Both the position numbers and the translations under genes were made by a program. From CAXTPV01 sp965276715 (GTDB lineage: Bacteria > Pseudomonadota > Alphaproteobacteria > Acetobacterales > Acetobacteraceae), in the NCBI GenBank assembly GCA_965276715.1, contig OZ255622.1:1612001-1676000 (forward strand): DNA of 64,000 bases. The letters are read 5' to 3'. This document shows positions 42,944 through 51,002 of this stretch, piece by piece. Position 1 is the first letter of the stretch. Every line of letters begins with the position of its first letter. The notes below the pieces were generated by a model that saw only the letters and a list, made by a program, of their open reading frames with translations, was not told the origin of the DNA and did not search any database.

Positions 42944-44938
42944 ATGGACGCACTGCTGACGCCCGAACTCGGGAGGTTTGCGCTGGCACTCGCCTGTTGC
43001 CTGGCGGCGGCCCAGGCGATCATCCCGATCTGGGGCGCGGCCCGGCACGATTCGCGGATGATGGGGACGGCGCCGGCGCTCGCGTTCGGGCAGCTCGCGG
43101 CGCTGGCGATCTCGGCGCTCTGCCTGGTGGCGGCGGCCGTGGACGACGATTTCTCGGTGGCCAACATCGTCGAGAACTCGGCGGTGGCCAAGCCGCTGCT
43201 CTACAAGATCACCGGGACATGGGGGAACCACGAGGGCTCGATCATCCTGTGGGGCCTGATCCTGGCGATCTGCGGCGGCGCCGTCGCGTGCTTCGGCCGC
43301 AACCTGCCGTCGGCGCTGCGGGCGCGGGTGATCGGCGTATTAGGCTTCACCTCGGCCGGCTTCCTGCTGTTCTGCCTGCTGACGTCCGACCCGTTCGACC
43401 GGGTGTTCCCGCCGGCCGCCGACGGGCAGGGAATGAACCCGCTGCTGCAGGACCCCGGCCTCGCCTTCCACCCGCCCATTCTCTACACCGGCTATGTCGG
43501 GTTCGCGGTGCCGTTCGCGTTCGCGGTCGCGGCGCTGATCGAGGGCCGGATCGACGCGTCCTGGGGACGCTGGGTGCGCCCCTGGGCGGTCGCCGCCTGG
43601 TGCTTCCTGACCTGCGGCATCGCGCTCGGATCGTGGTGGGCCTATTACGATCTGGGCTGGGGCGGCTACTGGTTCTGGGATCCGGTGGAGAACGCGTCGC
43701 TGCTGCCATGGCTCGCCGGCACCGCGCTGATCCACTCCGCGATCGTGGTGGAGAAGCGCGAGGCGCTCAAGATCTGGACCGTGCTGCTCGCGATCGGCGC
43801 GTTCTCGCTCTCGCTGTCGGGCACGTTCCTGGTCCGCTCGGGCATCCTCAACTCGGTGCATGCTTTCGCCAACGATCCGACCCGCGGCGTCTTCATCCTC
43901 GGCCTGCTCGGCGTGAACATCGGCGGCGCGCTGCTGCTGTTCGCGTTCCGGGCGCCGACGCTCGCCGCGGGCGGGATCTTCGCGCCCGTGTCGCGCGAGG
44001 GGGCGCTGGTGCTCAACAACGTGCTGCTGTGCTCGATCGCGGCGGTGGTGCTGACCGGGACGATGTATCCCCCGTTCATGGAGCTGCTGTTCGGCGCCAA
44101 GATCTCGGTGGGCAAGCCGTTCTTCGATGCGACCGTGATCCCGATGGCGATCCCGGTGTTCGCGGTGATGGCGGTGGGGCCGATGCTGTCGTGGAAGCGG
44201 GCGCGGCTGATGCCGGTGCTCGCACGGCTGTGGTGGGTGGCGCTGATCGCACTCGCCGCCGGCCTGGTCGCGGTGTTCGGCGTCAGGGGCACGGTCCCGA
44301 TCGCGGCCTTCGCGCTGGCGGCGTGGATCATCGCGGGTGCGGTGCATGCGATCGCCGAGCGCGTGCAGTTGTTCCGCATCCCGGCGGCCCAGAGCCTCGC
44401 CCGCCTGCGCCACCTGCCGCGCGCGGCCCTCGGGGCCGCGGTTGCCCATGCCGGCATGGGGGTGACGCTCGCGGGCCTCGCCGGGATGTCGCAGGCGCAG
44501 AACCGGATCGTCGAAGCCGTTCCCGGCCAGACCTTCCATCTGGCGGGCGACGACTGGACGCTGCAGTCGCTGACCAGCGCGCAGGGGCCGAACTACACGG
44601 CGCGCATCGCCACGATCCGGATCTCGCATGGCGGCCGCACCATTGCGTTGCTGCATCCGTCGCGGCGGAACTTCACCACCCAGCAGCAGACGACGACCGA
44701 GGTCGCGATCCACACCAACGGGTTCGCCGACCTCTACACGGTGCTGGGCGACGAGCACGTGACGGACGGCACCAACCGCGCCGTGCTGCGCCTGCACCTG
44801 AACCCGCTCGCGCCCTGGATGTGGGTGGGCGCGCTGATCATGGCGCTCGGCGGCGGCCTGTCGCTCGCCGACCGGCGCGCGCGCGTGGGCGCGCCGCTGC
44901 GCCGGACGCGGGCGCTGCCCGCTCTCCCGGCCGAATGA
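42944..44938 (+). CDS. ccmF: Haem lyase subunit CcmF
   Basis: Large membrane protein (664 residues) joining haem to apocytochrome c. The WWD signature is WAYYDLGWGGYWFWDPVENAS and conserved histidines occur in GTWGNHEGS and FHPPILYTGYVGF, among about 14 helices. It lies one base after ccmE and ends overlapping ccmG (ATGA). Confidence 0.96.
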   Translation: MDALLTPELGRFALALACCLAAAQAIIPIWGAARHDSRMMGTAPALAFGQLAALAISALCLVAAAVDDDFSVANIVENSAVAKPLLYKITGTWGNHEGSIILWGLILAICGGAVACFGRNLPSALRARVIGVLGFTSAGFLLFCLLTSDPFDRVFPPAADGQGMNPLLQDPGLAFHPPILYTGYVGFAVPFAFAVAALIEGRIDASWGRWVRPWAVAAWCFLTCGIALGSWWAYYDLGWGGYWFWDPVENASLLPWLAGTALIHSAIVVEKREALKIWTVLLAIGAFSLSLSGTFLVRSGILNSVHAFANDPTRGVFILGLLGVNIGGALLLFAFRAPTLAAGGIFAPVSREGALVLNNVLLCSIAAVVLTGTMYPPFMELLFGAKISVGKPFFDATVIPMAIPVFAVMAVGPMLSWKRARLMPVLARLWWVALIALAAGLVAVFGVRGTVPIAAFALAAWIIAGAVHAIAERVQLFRIPAAQSLARLRHLPRAALGAAVAHAGMGVTLAGLAGMSQAQNRIVEAVPGQTFHLAGDDWTLQSLTSAQGPNYTARIATIRISHGGRTIALLHPSRRNFTTQQQTTTEVAIHTNGFADLYTVLGDEHVTDGTNRAVLRLHLNPLAPWMWVGALIMALGGGLSLADRRARVGAPLRRTRALPALPAE

Positions 44939-45483
44939 GCGCAGTTCTCCGCCGCCGGCTGCTCTACCTGGCCCCGGCCGGCCTGGCGCTGGCCGGCGGC
45001 GCCGCCTTCTACGAGATGCTGTCGGGCATGAGCGCCGGCCGGTTCGATCCGCACGATGTCGGCAACCCGCTGCTCGGGCGGCCGGTGCCGGCGTTCGCGC
45101 TCGCCGACCAGAAGCCGGGCCGCGCCTTCGGGCCGGGCGACATCGCGGCACTCCGCACGCCGGTGCTGATCAACTTCTTCGCCTCCTGGTGCATTCCGTG
45201 CGTCGAGGAGGCGCCGGTGCTGGCCGATCTGCGCAACGCGTTGCCGATCTGGGGCATCGCCTACAAGGACGAGGCGGACAACGCGGCCGGCTTCGTCGGC
45301 CGCACCGGCGACCCGTATGCCCGCATCGGTGCGGACCGCAGCGGCGACACCGCCATCGACTGGGGCGTGACCGGCGTGCCGGAGAGCTTCCTGATCGACG
45401 CGCGCGGCCGGATCGCGTGGCACTATTCGGGACCGCTGACGCAAGCGATCGTGGATCGGGACCTGTTGCCCAGATTGGCATGA
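44935..45483 (+). CDS. ccmG: Periplasmic thioredoxin CcmG (DsbE)
   Basis: Membrane-anchored reductant for apocytochrome c thiols. The 182-residue protein has a signal anchor (about residues 9-27) and a thioredoxin fold with NFFASWCIPCVEE (C86, C89), GIAYKDEADNAAGF and the cis-proline loop GVTGVPESFLID. It would be reduced by a DsbD-like protein such as that at 15.5-17.5 kb. Overlaps both neighbours by 4 bp. Confidence 0.95.
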   Translation: MSAVLRRRLLYLAPAGLALAGGAAFYEMLSGMSAGRFDPHDVGNPLLGRPVPAFALADQKPGRAFGPGDIAALRTPVLINFFASWCIPCVEEAPVLADLRNALPIWGIAYKDEADNAAGFVGRTGDPYARIGADRSGDTAIDWGVTGVPESFLIDARGRIAWHYSGPLTQAIVDRDLLPRLA

Positions 45484-45950
45484 TGCGCCTTGTCCTGGCG
45501 TTCCTGGCGGTCATGTCGTGCGCGAGCCTGGAGGCGGCGCGCGCGGTCAGCGATCCGCACGAGATGCTCGCCGATCCGGCGCTCGAGCACCGGGCGGAGC
45601 GGATCGGCCGGCAGTTGCGCTGCCTGGTCTGCCAGAACGAGGATATCGAGGATTCGGGCGCGGACCTCGCGCGCGACCTGCGGCGCATCGTGCGGGTGCA
45701 GGTGGCGGAAGGACGCAGCACGCGCGAGATCATGGCCTGGATGACGGCGCGCTACGGCAATTTCGTCCGCCTGGCGCCACCGCTGATCCCGGCCACCCTG
45801 CTGCTGTGGTCGATGCCGGTGATCGCGCTCGTGATCGGCTTCGGCATCGTCGCCGTCGCGGCACTCAGGCGGCGTGCCCGCCCGGTGGCGCCGGCTCCCT
45901 TGACCGAGGCCGAACGCGGCCGCCTGGCCGAGCTCACGCACCATCGATGA
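45480..45950 (+). CDS. ccmH: Cytochrome c maturation protein CcmH (CycL type)
   Basis: Handles the thiols of apocytochrome c. The 156-residue protein has a signal peptide, the redox motif RCLVCQNEDIEDSGA (C48, C51), REIMAWMTARYGNFV, and one C-terminal membrane helix (PATLLLWSMPVIALVIGF). ATGATG at 45480 overlaps the ccmG stop. Confidence 0.95.
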   Translation: MMRLVLAFLAVMSCASLEAARAVSDPHEMLADPALEHRAERIGRQLRCLVCQNEDIEDSGADLARDLRRIVRVQVAEGRSTREIMAWMTARYGNFVRLAPPLIPATLLLWSMPVIALVIGFGIVAVAALRRRARPVAPAPLTEAERGRLAELTHHR

Positions 45951-46666
45951 TGTGGCTTTCATTGGCCGTCGTCTCGCTGCTGGCGCTCACGCCGCTGGCG
46001 CTTCGCTTGGCGCGGGCCCCGGCCTCGCGCGGCCGACGGGACGCCGCCCTCGCGCTGCACCGGACGCAGCTCAAGGAGCTCGACCGGGACCTCGCCGACG
46101 GCCTGGTCCGCGCCGAGGATCACGAGACGGCGCGGCTCGAGATCCAGCGGCGGCTGCTGGCGGAAGCCGGCATCGCCGAGGCGCCTGAGGCGGCCACAAG
46201 GAGCGGACCGCTGCTGGCCGCCCTGGTGCTGATCCCGATCGGATCGGTGGCACTCTACCTGCTGGGTGGCCATCCCGGGCTGTCCGCCCAGCCGCTGGCC
46301 GCGCGAGTGGCTGCCTCGCGGCAGACGCTCGATCACGACGCGCAGCTGCTCGACCAGCTTCGCGCCAGCCTCAGGACCCTCGATCCGCGCTCGGAACGGA
46401 CTCGACAGGGCTATCTGCTGGTGGGGCAGGCCGAGGCCCAGCGCGGCAACTGGCAGGAGGCGGCGGACGCGTGGAACAGCGCGCTCGCGATCAAGGACGA
46501 CCCGACGGTCGCCTTCGAGGCGGCCGAGGCCGAGACACGCGCGCAGGGTCACGTGAGCGGGACGACATTGGCGCAGTTCCGCCGCGCCGTGGACGGCTCG
46601 GCGCCGGACGCGCCCTGGCGCATGCTGGCCGAGCAGCGGATCGCCGAGGGCGAGCACAGCAACTGA
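45947..46666 (+). CDS. ccmI: Cytochrome c biogenesis protein CcmI (CycH)
   Basis: A 239-residue protein with an N-terminal membrane helix, the cytoplasmic HRTQLKELDRDLADGLV and ARLEIQRRLLAE segment, a second helix, and a C-terminal TPR region (GYLLVGQAEAQRGNWQEAADAWNSAL) that holds apocytochrome c. Shorter than the 400-residue forms, but complete in layout. Last ccm gene; ATG overlaps the ccmH stop. Confidence 0.88.
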   Translation: MMWLSLAVVSLLALTPLALRLARAPASRGRRDAALALHRTQLKELDRDLADGLVRAEDHETARLEIQRRLLAEAGIAEAPEAATRSGPLLAALVLIPIGSVALYLLGGHPGLSAQPLAARVAASRQTLDHDAQLLDQLRASLRTLDPRSERTRQGYLLVGQAEAQRGNWQEAADAWNSALAIKDDPTVAFEAAEAETRAQGHVSGTTLAQFRRAVDGSAPDAPWRMLAEQRIAEGEHSN

Positions 46667-46719
46667 GCCTGCGCCCGGCGCTGCCGAAACGACATACCAC
46701 CGCGATCGGACCCGGCAGG

Positions 46720-48522
46720 TCAGAACGCCAAGCCCAGCCCGTCGGCCCGCATCTCGCTCGCGGCCGCATACACACGATCGGCGCCGCTCATGCGGTGCTC
46801 GATGCAGGAATAGCGGCCGAAACCGCCGTCCGACGCGCCAAGCGTCCAGCCGAGCGCCTGCAGCGCCTGCCTCGTCACCACGGGAACGCCGGCTTCGAGC
46901 CTGAGCAGCCCGATCGGACCGAGGCCCGGCAGGTCCTCTCCCATCGTCTGCGACGAGCCCTCGTGGTGCCAGCGGGGACTGTCACCGGCGGCCTGGTTGT
47001 CGAGCCCGTAATCGATCCGGTCGACGATGATCTGCACCTGACCCATCGGCTGCATGTCGCCGCCCATGACGCCGAACGACATCCAGGGCTGGCCGTCCCT
47101 GGCCGCGAAGCCGGGAATGATGGTCTGGAACGGCCGCTTGCCCGGCGCATAGATGTTGGGATGGCCGTCGCGCAGCGAGAACAGCTCGCCACGGTCCTGG
47201 AACATGAAGCCCAGCCCGTCGGCGACCAGGCCGGAGCCCATGCCGCGGAAGTTGGACTGGATCATCGAGACCATCATCCCTGACGCATCCGCCACCGTGA
47301 AATAGGTGGTGTCGCCGTGGCTGGGCGCGTTGCCCGGGCCGATGGTCCGGTTGATCCGGCCCGGATCGATCAGCGACGCGCGGTTCGCCGCGTAGTCCTT
47401 CGAGTTGAGCCAGCCCACCGGCACCTGGGCGAACTTCGGGTCGGCGTAGTAGCGGGCGCGGTCCTCGTAGGCGAGGCGCTTGGCCTCGATCTGGACCTGC
47501 AACGATGCGGGCGACTGGTATCCCATGCCCCGCAGGTCGAAATGCTCGATCATGTTGAGCATCTGCAGGGTGGCGAGCCCCTGGGTGTTCTCGCCCATGC
47601 CGTAGATTTCGACGCCGCGATAGGTGGTGACCAGCGGGTCGGTCCAGACCGAATGGTGGCGCCGGAGATCGTCGCGCGTCATCCAGCCGCCGATGCGCCG
47701 GAAGTAGCGCTCGATCGTGTCGGCGATCGGCCCGTCATAGAAGGCGTCGCGGCCGCCGGCGGCGATCATCCGGTAGGTCCGCGCCAGGTCCGGGTTGCGG
47801 AACACGTCGCCTTCCAGCGGCGCATGGCCACCGGGCGCGTAGGTCGCCTGGGCGTTCGCGGTCTCCTCGACGCCGGCGCCGGGCCGCAGGAAGGCGCGCA
47901 GATTGCGGGCGATGTAGGCGCCGATGATCTGCGGCACCGGCGCGCCGTTCTCGCAGAGCGCGATCGCCGGTGCCAGCACCTCCGCCCACGGCAGCTTTCC
48001 GTAGCGCCGGTGCAGTGTCCACCAGGCGTCGAGCGCACCGGGCACCGAGATGCTGACGGCGCCCAGCTTCGGGATCACTCCATTCCTCGCCCGCGCCCGC
48101 ACCGTCTCCAGCGACAGGCCGCGCGGCGATTCGCCCGATCCCGCGAGGCCCATGACCCGCGCAAGCGCCGGATCCCAGAGCATGGCGTAGCAATCGCCAC
48201 CCAAACCGGCACTGGTCGGCTCGAGGAAGCCGAGGCACGCGTTCATCGCGACCGCCGCGTCGACCGCCGAGCCGCCGCGCTTGAGGGTCTCGATCGCGGT
48301 CAGGACCGCGATCGGATGCGAACCGGCCGCGGCGCCCGACAGGCCCATGGCGGCGGAACGGGAGGCGAAGCTGGCGCCGGCGGGACGATCGCCCGCGTGC
48401 ACGTCGGGACGGTCGAAACGAGGATCGCCGGGGGGCTGGTAGGCGGACGGGGTGCCGGCGCGCGCGCCTCCCGCGGCGGCTAGAGGCAGGGAGGCGAGGA
48501 AGGCACGGCGTCCGACACCCAT
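46720..48522 (-). CDS. ggt: Gamma-glutamyltransferase family protein
   Basis: Ntn-hydrolase that cleaves or transfers gamma-glutamyl groups, 600 residues. The N-terminus GRRAFLASLPLAAAGGARA looks like a Tat signal. The family motifs are AIETLKRGGSAVDAAVAMNACLG-type text, EPTSAGLGGDCY, and the self-cleavage Thr in SHGDTTYFTVAD; downstream MIQSNFRGMGSGLV and SFGVMGGDMQPMGQV replace the usual lid-loop and binding text, as in the non-classical branch. It is convergent with ccmI. Confidence 0.9.
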   Translation of the reverse strand: MGVGRRAFLASLPLAAAGGARAGTPSAYQPPGDPRFDRPDVHAGDRPAGASFASRSAAMGLSGAAAGSHPIAVLTAIETLKRGGSAVDAAVAMNACLGFLEPTSAGLGGDCYAMLWDPALARVMGLAGSGESPRGLSLETVRARARNGVIPKLGAVSISVPGALDAWWTLHRRYGKLPWAEVLAPAIALCENGAPVPQIIGAYIARNLRAFLRPGAGVEETANAQATYAPGGHAPLEGDVFRNPDLARTYRMIAAGGRDAFYDGPIADTIERYFRRIGGWMTRDDLRRHHSVWTDPLVTTYRGVEIYGMGENTQGLATLQMLNMIEHFDLRGMGYQSPASLQVQIEAKRLAYEDRARYYADPKFAQVPVGWLNSKDYAANRASLIDPGRINRTIGPGNAPSHGDTTYFTVADASGMMVSMIQSNFRGMGSGLVADGLGFMFQDRGELFSLRDGHPNIYAPGKRPFQTIIPGFAARDGQPWMSFGVMGGDMQPMGQVQIIVDRIDYGLDNQAAGDSPRWHHEGSSQTMGEDLPGLGPIGLLRLEAGVPVVTRQALQALGWTLGASDGGFGRYSCIEHRMSGADRVYAAASEMRADGLGLAF

Positions 48523-48581
48523 TGAAGGCTGATCCGAGCAAATCTGGCCGACAGGTCAGCAAGACGTGGGCCATCGGTTCG

Positions 48582-48962
48582 TCATGCCGCGCCCGACGCC
48601 AGCGGGACGCCGGCGAGCAGCATGAGCAACGCCGTGGACCCATGGATGCCGAGTGCGCTCCTCGTCGAGCCGTGTGCCGCCAGAATCACCGACATGTCGC
48701 CGAGAGGAATGAACGCTGCGACGATGAGGAGGATGCCCACCATCCTCGGGCCGCCCCAGACCATGAGCGCGAAGACGGTCAGACCCGAGACGATGTCCCG
48801 GACACCCTTCAGGCGAAGCCACGAAGCGGTGACGGCATCGTCGGCCGGACGGGGCAGACCGAAGCTCCTCGCCGTCGCCCACGGCGTCACGACGTACTGC
48901 GTGCCCAGGAAGATGATCGCGGCGGCCAGTAGTCCGGCGAGCCCATATGTAGCGTCATGCAT
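48582..48962 (-). CDS. DUF4267-like small membrane protein
   Basis: A 126-residue protein with about four transmembrane helices (LAGLLAAAIIFLGTQYVV; IVSGLTVFALMVWGG; MVGILLIVAAFIPLGD; HGSTALLMLLAGVPL) and the SWLRLKGVRDIVSGL segment typical of DUF4267. Function unknown. It is divergent from the TetR gene and shares its operator region, so it is probably that regulator's target. Confidence 0.78.
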   Translation of the reverse strand: MHDATYGLAGLLAAAIIFLGTQYVVTPWATARSFGLPRPADDAVTASWLRLKGVRDIVSGLTVFALMVWGGPRMVGILLIVAAFIPLGDMSVILAAHGSTRSALGIHGSTALLMLLAGVPLASGAA

Positions 48963-48988
48963 TCCGGTAATTCCTGATGCTTCATGGA

Positions 48989-49018
48989 TTATCTACCGTT
49001 GATAGATAACCTATCTAT
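48989..49018. promoter_or_regulatory. TetR operator: overlapping palindromes
   Basis: TTATCTA-7 bp-TAGATAA (48989-49009) and ATAGATA-ACC-TATCTAT (49002-49018) are both perfect inverted repeats sharing the middle half-site. This gives three alternating TATCTA half-sites in an AT-rich stretch between the DUF4267-like gene and the TetR gene, about 55 bp before the latter's start. Confidence 0.7.
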
Positions 49019-49073
49019 GATATGTTCCGGCTCATCGTGCAAGGCCGGACGCTCGAGACGATTGGACGGGGTG

Positions 49074-49640
49074 ATGGGAGCGAGTGAGCGAAAGCAGCGG
49101 CTACGCGACGAGCGCGAGCGCCGCATCGTCGACGCGGCCCGGCACGTCGCCGAGCGCGAGGGCTGGGGTGCGGTCACGATCCGCCGGCTCGCGGACGAGA
49201 TCGAGTACAGCCAGCCCGTCCTGTATACCCACTATGCGAACAGGGAGGCGATCGTCGCCGCGGTGGCGATCCGCGGCTTCGTCGAGATCACAAAGGTCCT
49301 CCGCGACGCCGTCCAGGGAGCACGGGAACCGGTCGAGGCGGCCACCAGGGGCGCCGACGCGTATCTCACGTTCGCCGCGGAACATCCTGCGCTGTACGAG
49401 GCGATGTTCGTCCTCCCCACCGGCCTTCGCTTCGGCAAGGACACGATCGCTCCGCTCGGCGAGGCCTTCGCGGCGCTGGCCGCCATCGTGGCGCCATTCC
49501 ATTCCGAGATCGGAGCCGCGACCGAGTTCGTCTGGAGCGCCCTGCACGGGCTGGCCGAACTCGATCGCACGGGCCGCATCAGGCCGGAGGCACGTTCGGA
49601 GAGGCTCGAACTCCTCATCCGCGCCCTGGTGAGATCCTGA
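49074..49640 (+). CDS. TetR-family transcriptional regulator
   Basis: A 188-residue regulator: HTH region RIVDAARHVAEREGWGAVTI, RRLADEIEYSQPVLYTHYANREAIVAAVA, then a TetR_C-type domain with AYLTFAAEHPALYEAMF. ATG at 49074 follows GACGGGGTG; the frame open from 48984 crosses the operator and is unlikely. It probably represses itself and the divergent DUF4267-like gene. Confidence 0.9.
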   Translation: MGASERKQRLRDERERRIVDAARHVAEREGWGAVTIRRLADEIEYSQPVLYTHYANREAIVAAVAIRGFVEITKVLRDAVQGAREPVEAATRGADAYLTFAAEHPALYEAMFVLPTGLRFGKDTIAPLGEAFAALAAIVAPFHSEIGAATEFVWSALHGLAELDRTGRIRPEARSERLELLIRALVRS

Positions 49641-49686
49641 TCCCGGTCCGGCGGGCCAATCGAGCGTCGGCTCACTCCTCCCTTTC

Positions 49687-49842
49687 TCACGACGCTCCCG
49701 TCGCGAGCACCCTCGCCGCTTCGTGGTGCAGGTCGAGCCAGGGCAGCATTGCTGCGGCGACGCGGTCGGGCTGCTCGGGACACAGCGCGTGGGATGGGTC
49801 CTCGATCACCGCCGATTCGACGCGGCGGCCGCCGCCGTGTCG
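49687..49842 (-). pseudogene. Alpha/beta hydrolase C-terminal fragment
   Basis: A minus-strand frame reading RVESAVIEDPSHALCPEQPD, RVAAAMLPWLDLHHEAARVL: the catalytic-His loop and last helix of an alpha/beta hydrolase. It has no start and begins directly after the NmrA-like stop codon. The other half of the same kind of gene lies upstream of the NmrA-like gene at 50718-51002. Confidence 0.65.
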
Positions 49843-49845
49843 TTT

Positions 49846-50721
49846 CTACCTGCCCATTGCGGGCATAAGCACCTCCTCCGCCCACTGCCGGTAGGTGGTC
49901 GGTCCGGTATGCTCGAGGCTGCGCGCCACCGAATTGTCCATGCCCTCGTTCTTGGCGCGCATCATGTCGATATAGCCTTGGGCGAAGTTCTCGCTCATAC
50001 CGCGCTCCTTCAACTGGGCCTTGAAGCCGTCGAACGGGACTTGGCTGTAGCGCACCTCGCGACCGAGCACCTCGGAGACGATGGCGGCGATGTCGTTGAA
50101 CGACAGATCCTCCGGCCCGAGCAGCGGATAGTCCTCCTGGCCGGTCCAGGATCGATCCATCAGCAGGCGAGCCGCGGCCGCGCCCATGTCGCGCGTGGCG
50201 GTGTGAGGCATCTTCTTGTCCGGGTCGAGCGGCCCGAACATCCGGCCCTGCCTGATCGCGTCGGCTTGCTGCAGCGCGTTCTCCATGAAGCCCGGCATCG
50301 CGAGACCTCGGACCGCAGCGCCGGTCTCGTTCAAGAGATCGACCATGCGGAACGACGCGGTGACCAGACCGGCGCGATCCTGCCATTCGGTGTCGCGGCC
50401 CAGCGCGGTGACCACGACGACACGCGCGACGCGGTGGCGGCGGATCGCGTCAGCCGCGGGGCGGGTGAAGTCGATGTACGTGTCGTCGAGCGTTTCCGAC
50501 GGGGTGGGCGGCGCTACCCAGAACACCGCCTCCGCGCCGTCGAAGGCGCGATCGACCACCGTGGCGTCACCGTGCGACCCCTCGACGATCGCCACTCGAT
50601 CGCGGACCGTCTGCAGCTTGCCCGCATCGCGCACGATGACGCGCACCGCTTCGTTGCCGTCGAGCAGAAGTTGGAGGGCGTGGTGGCCGATATTGCCGGT
50701 AGGTGTCGTGACGACGATCAT
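49846..50721 (-). CDS. NmrA-like NAD(P)-binding protein
   Basis: A 291-residue Rossmann-fold protein: VVTTPTGNIGHHALQLLLDG (GxxGxxG), VEGSHGDATVVDRAFDGAEAVFWV, then RVVVVTALGRDTEW and a variable C-terminal domain. NmrA and quinone-reductase-like members use or sense NAD(P)H; substrate unknown. It lies exactly between two pieces of an alpha/beta hydrolase; its ATG overlaps the stop of the upstream fragment. Confidence 0.87.
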   Translation of the reverse strand: MIVVTTPTGNIGHHALQLLLDGNEAVRVIVRDAGKLQTVRDRVAIVEGSHGDATVVDRAFDGAEAVFWVAPPTPSETLDDTYIDFTRPAADAIRRHRVARVVVVTALGRDTEWQDRAGLVTASFRMVDLLNETGAAVRGLAMPGFMENALQQADAIRQGRMFGPLDPDKKMPHTATRDMGAAAARLLMDRSWTGQEDYPLLGPEDLSFNDIAAIVSEVLGREVRYSQVPFDGFKAQLKERGMSENFAQGYIDMMRAKNEGMDNSVARSLEHTGPTTYRQWAEEVLMPAMGR

Positions 50722-51002
50722 GTGAGGTCTCCGTTGCAGGTCAGGCTGATCAGTGGAGTCTCCGCGATGCCGGGAGGCACCTTCGACGCATGGGACGACG
50801 CGAGAATGACCGCTTCCAGGAGGTCCGGACGGTCGGTCGCCACCATTCGCGACAGGGCGTGCCCGAAGGCGTGCCCGAGCAGCATGGCGCGGCCTCCGCC
50901 CAGGCTTCGGATCGCGGCGGCGTCATGCGCGAGGTCATGCAGGGTGACACCCGCCATCGGGCCCAAGGATCGGGCGATGTCGTCGCAAGGATCACCAGCG
51001 GG
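50718..51002 (-). pseudogene. Alpha/beta hydrolase central fragment
   Basis: Minus-strand text RSLGPMAGVTLHDLAHDAAA, RSLGGGRAMLLGHAFGHALSRMV, ATDRPDLLEAVILASS is the nucleophile-elbow region of an alpha/beta hydrolase (GHAFGH, with Ala in place of the usual Ser). N-terminal strands and the cap domain are missing; the frame ends at the NmrA-like start. Confidence 0.65.

Noticed and set aside
43340..45151. 600-codon minus-strand frame opposite ccmF
   Set aside because: Low-complexity Arg/Glu/Gln text antisense to a certain membrane protein gene.
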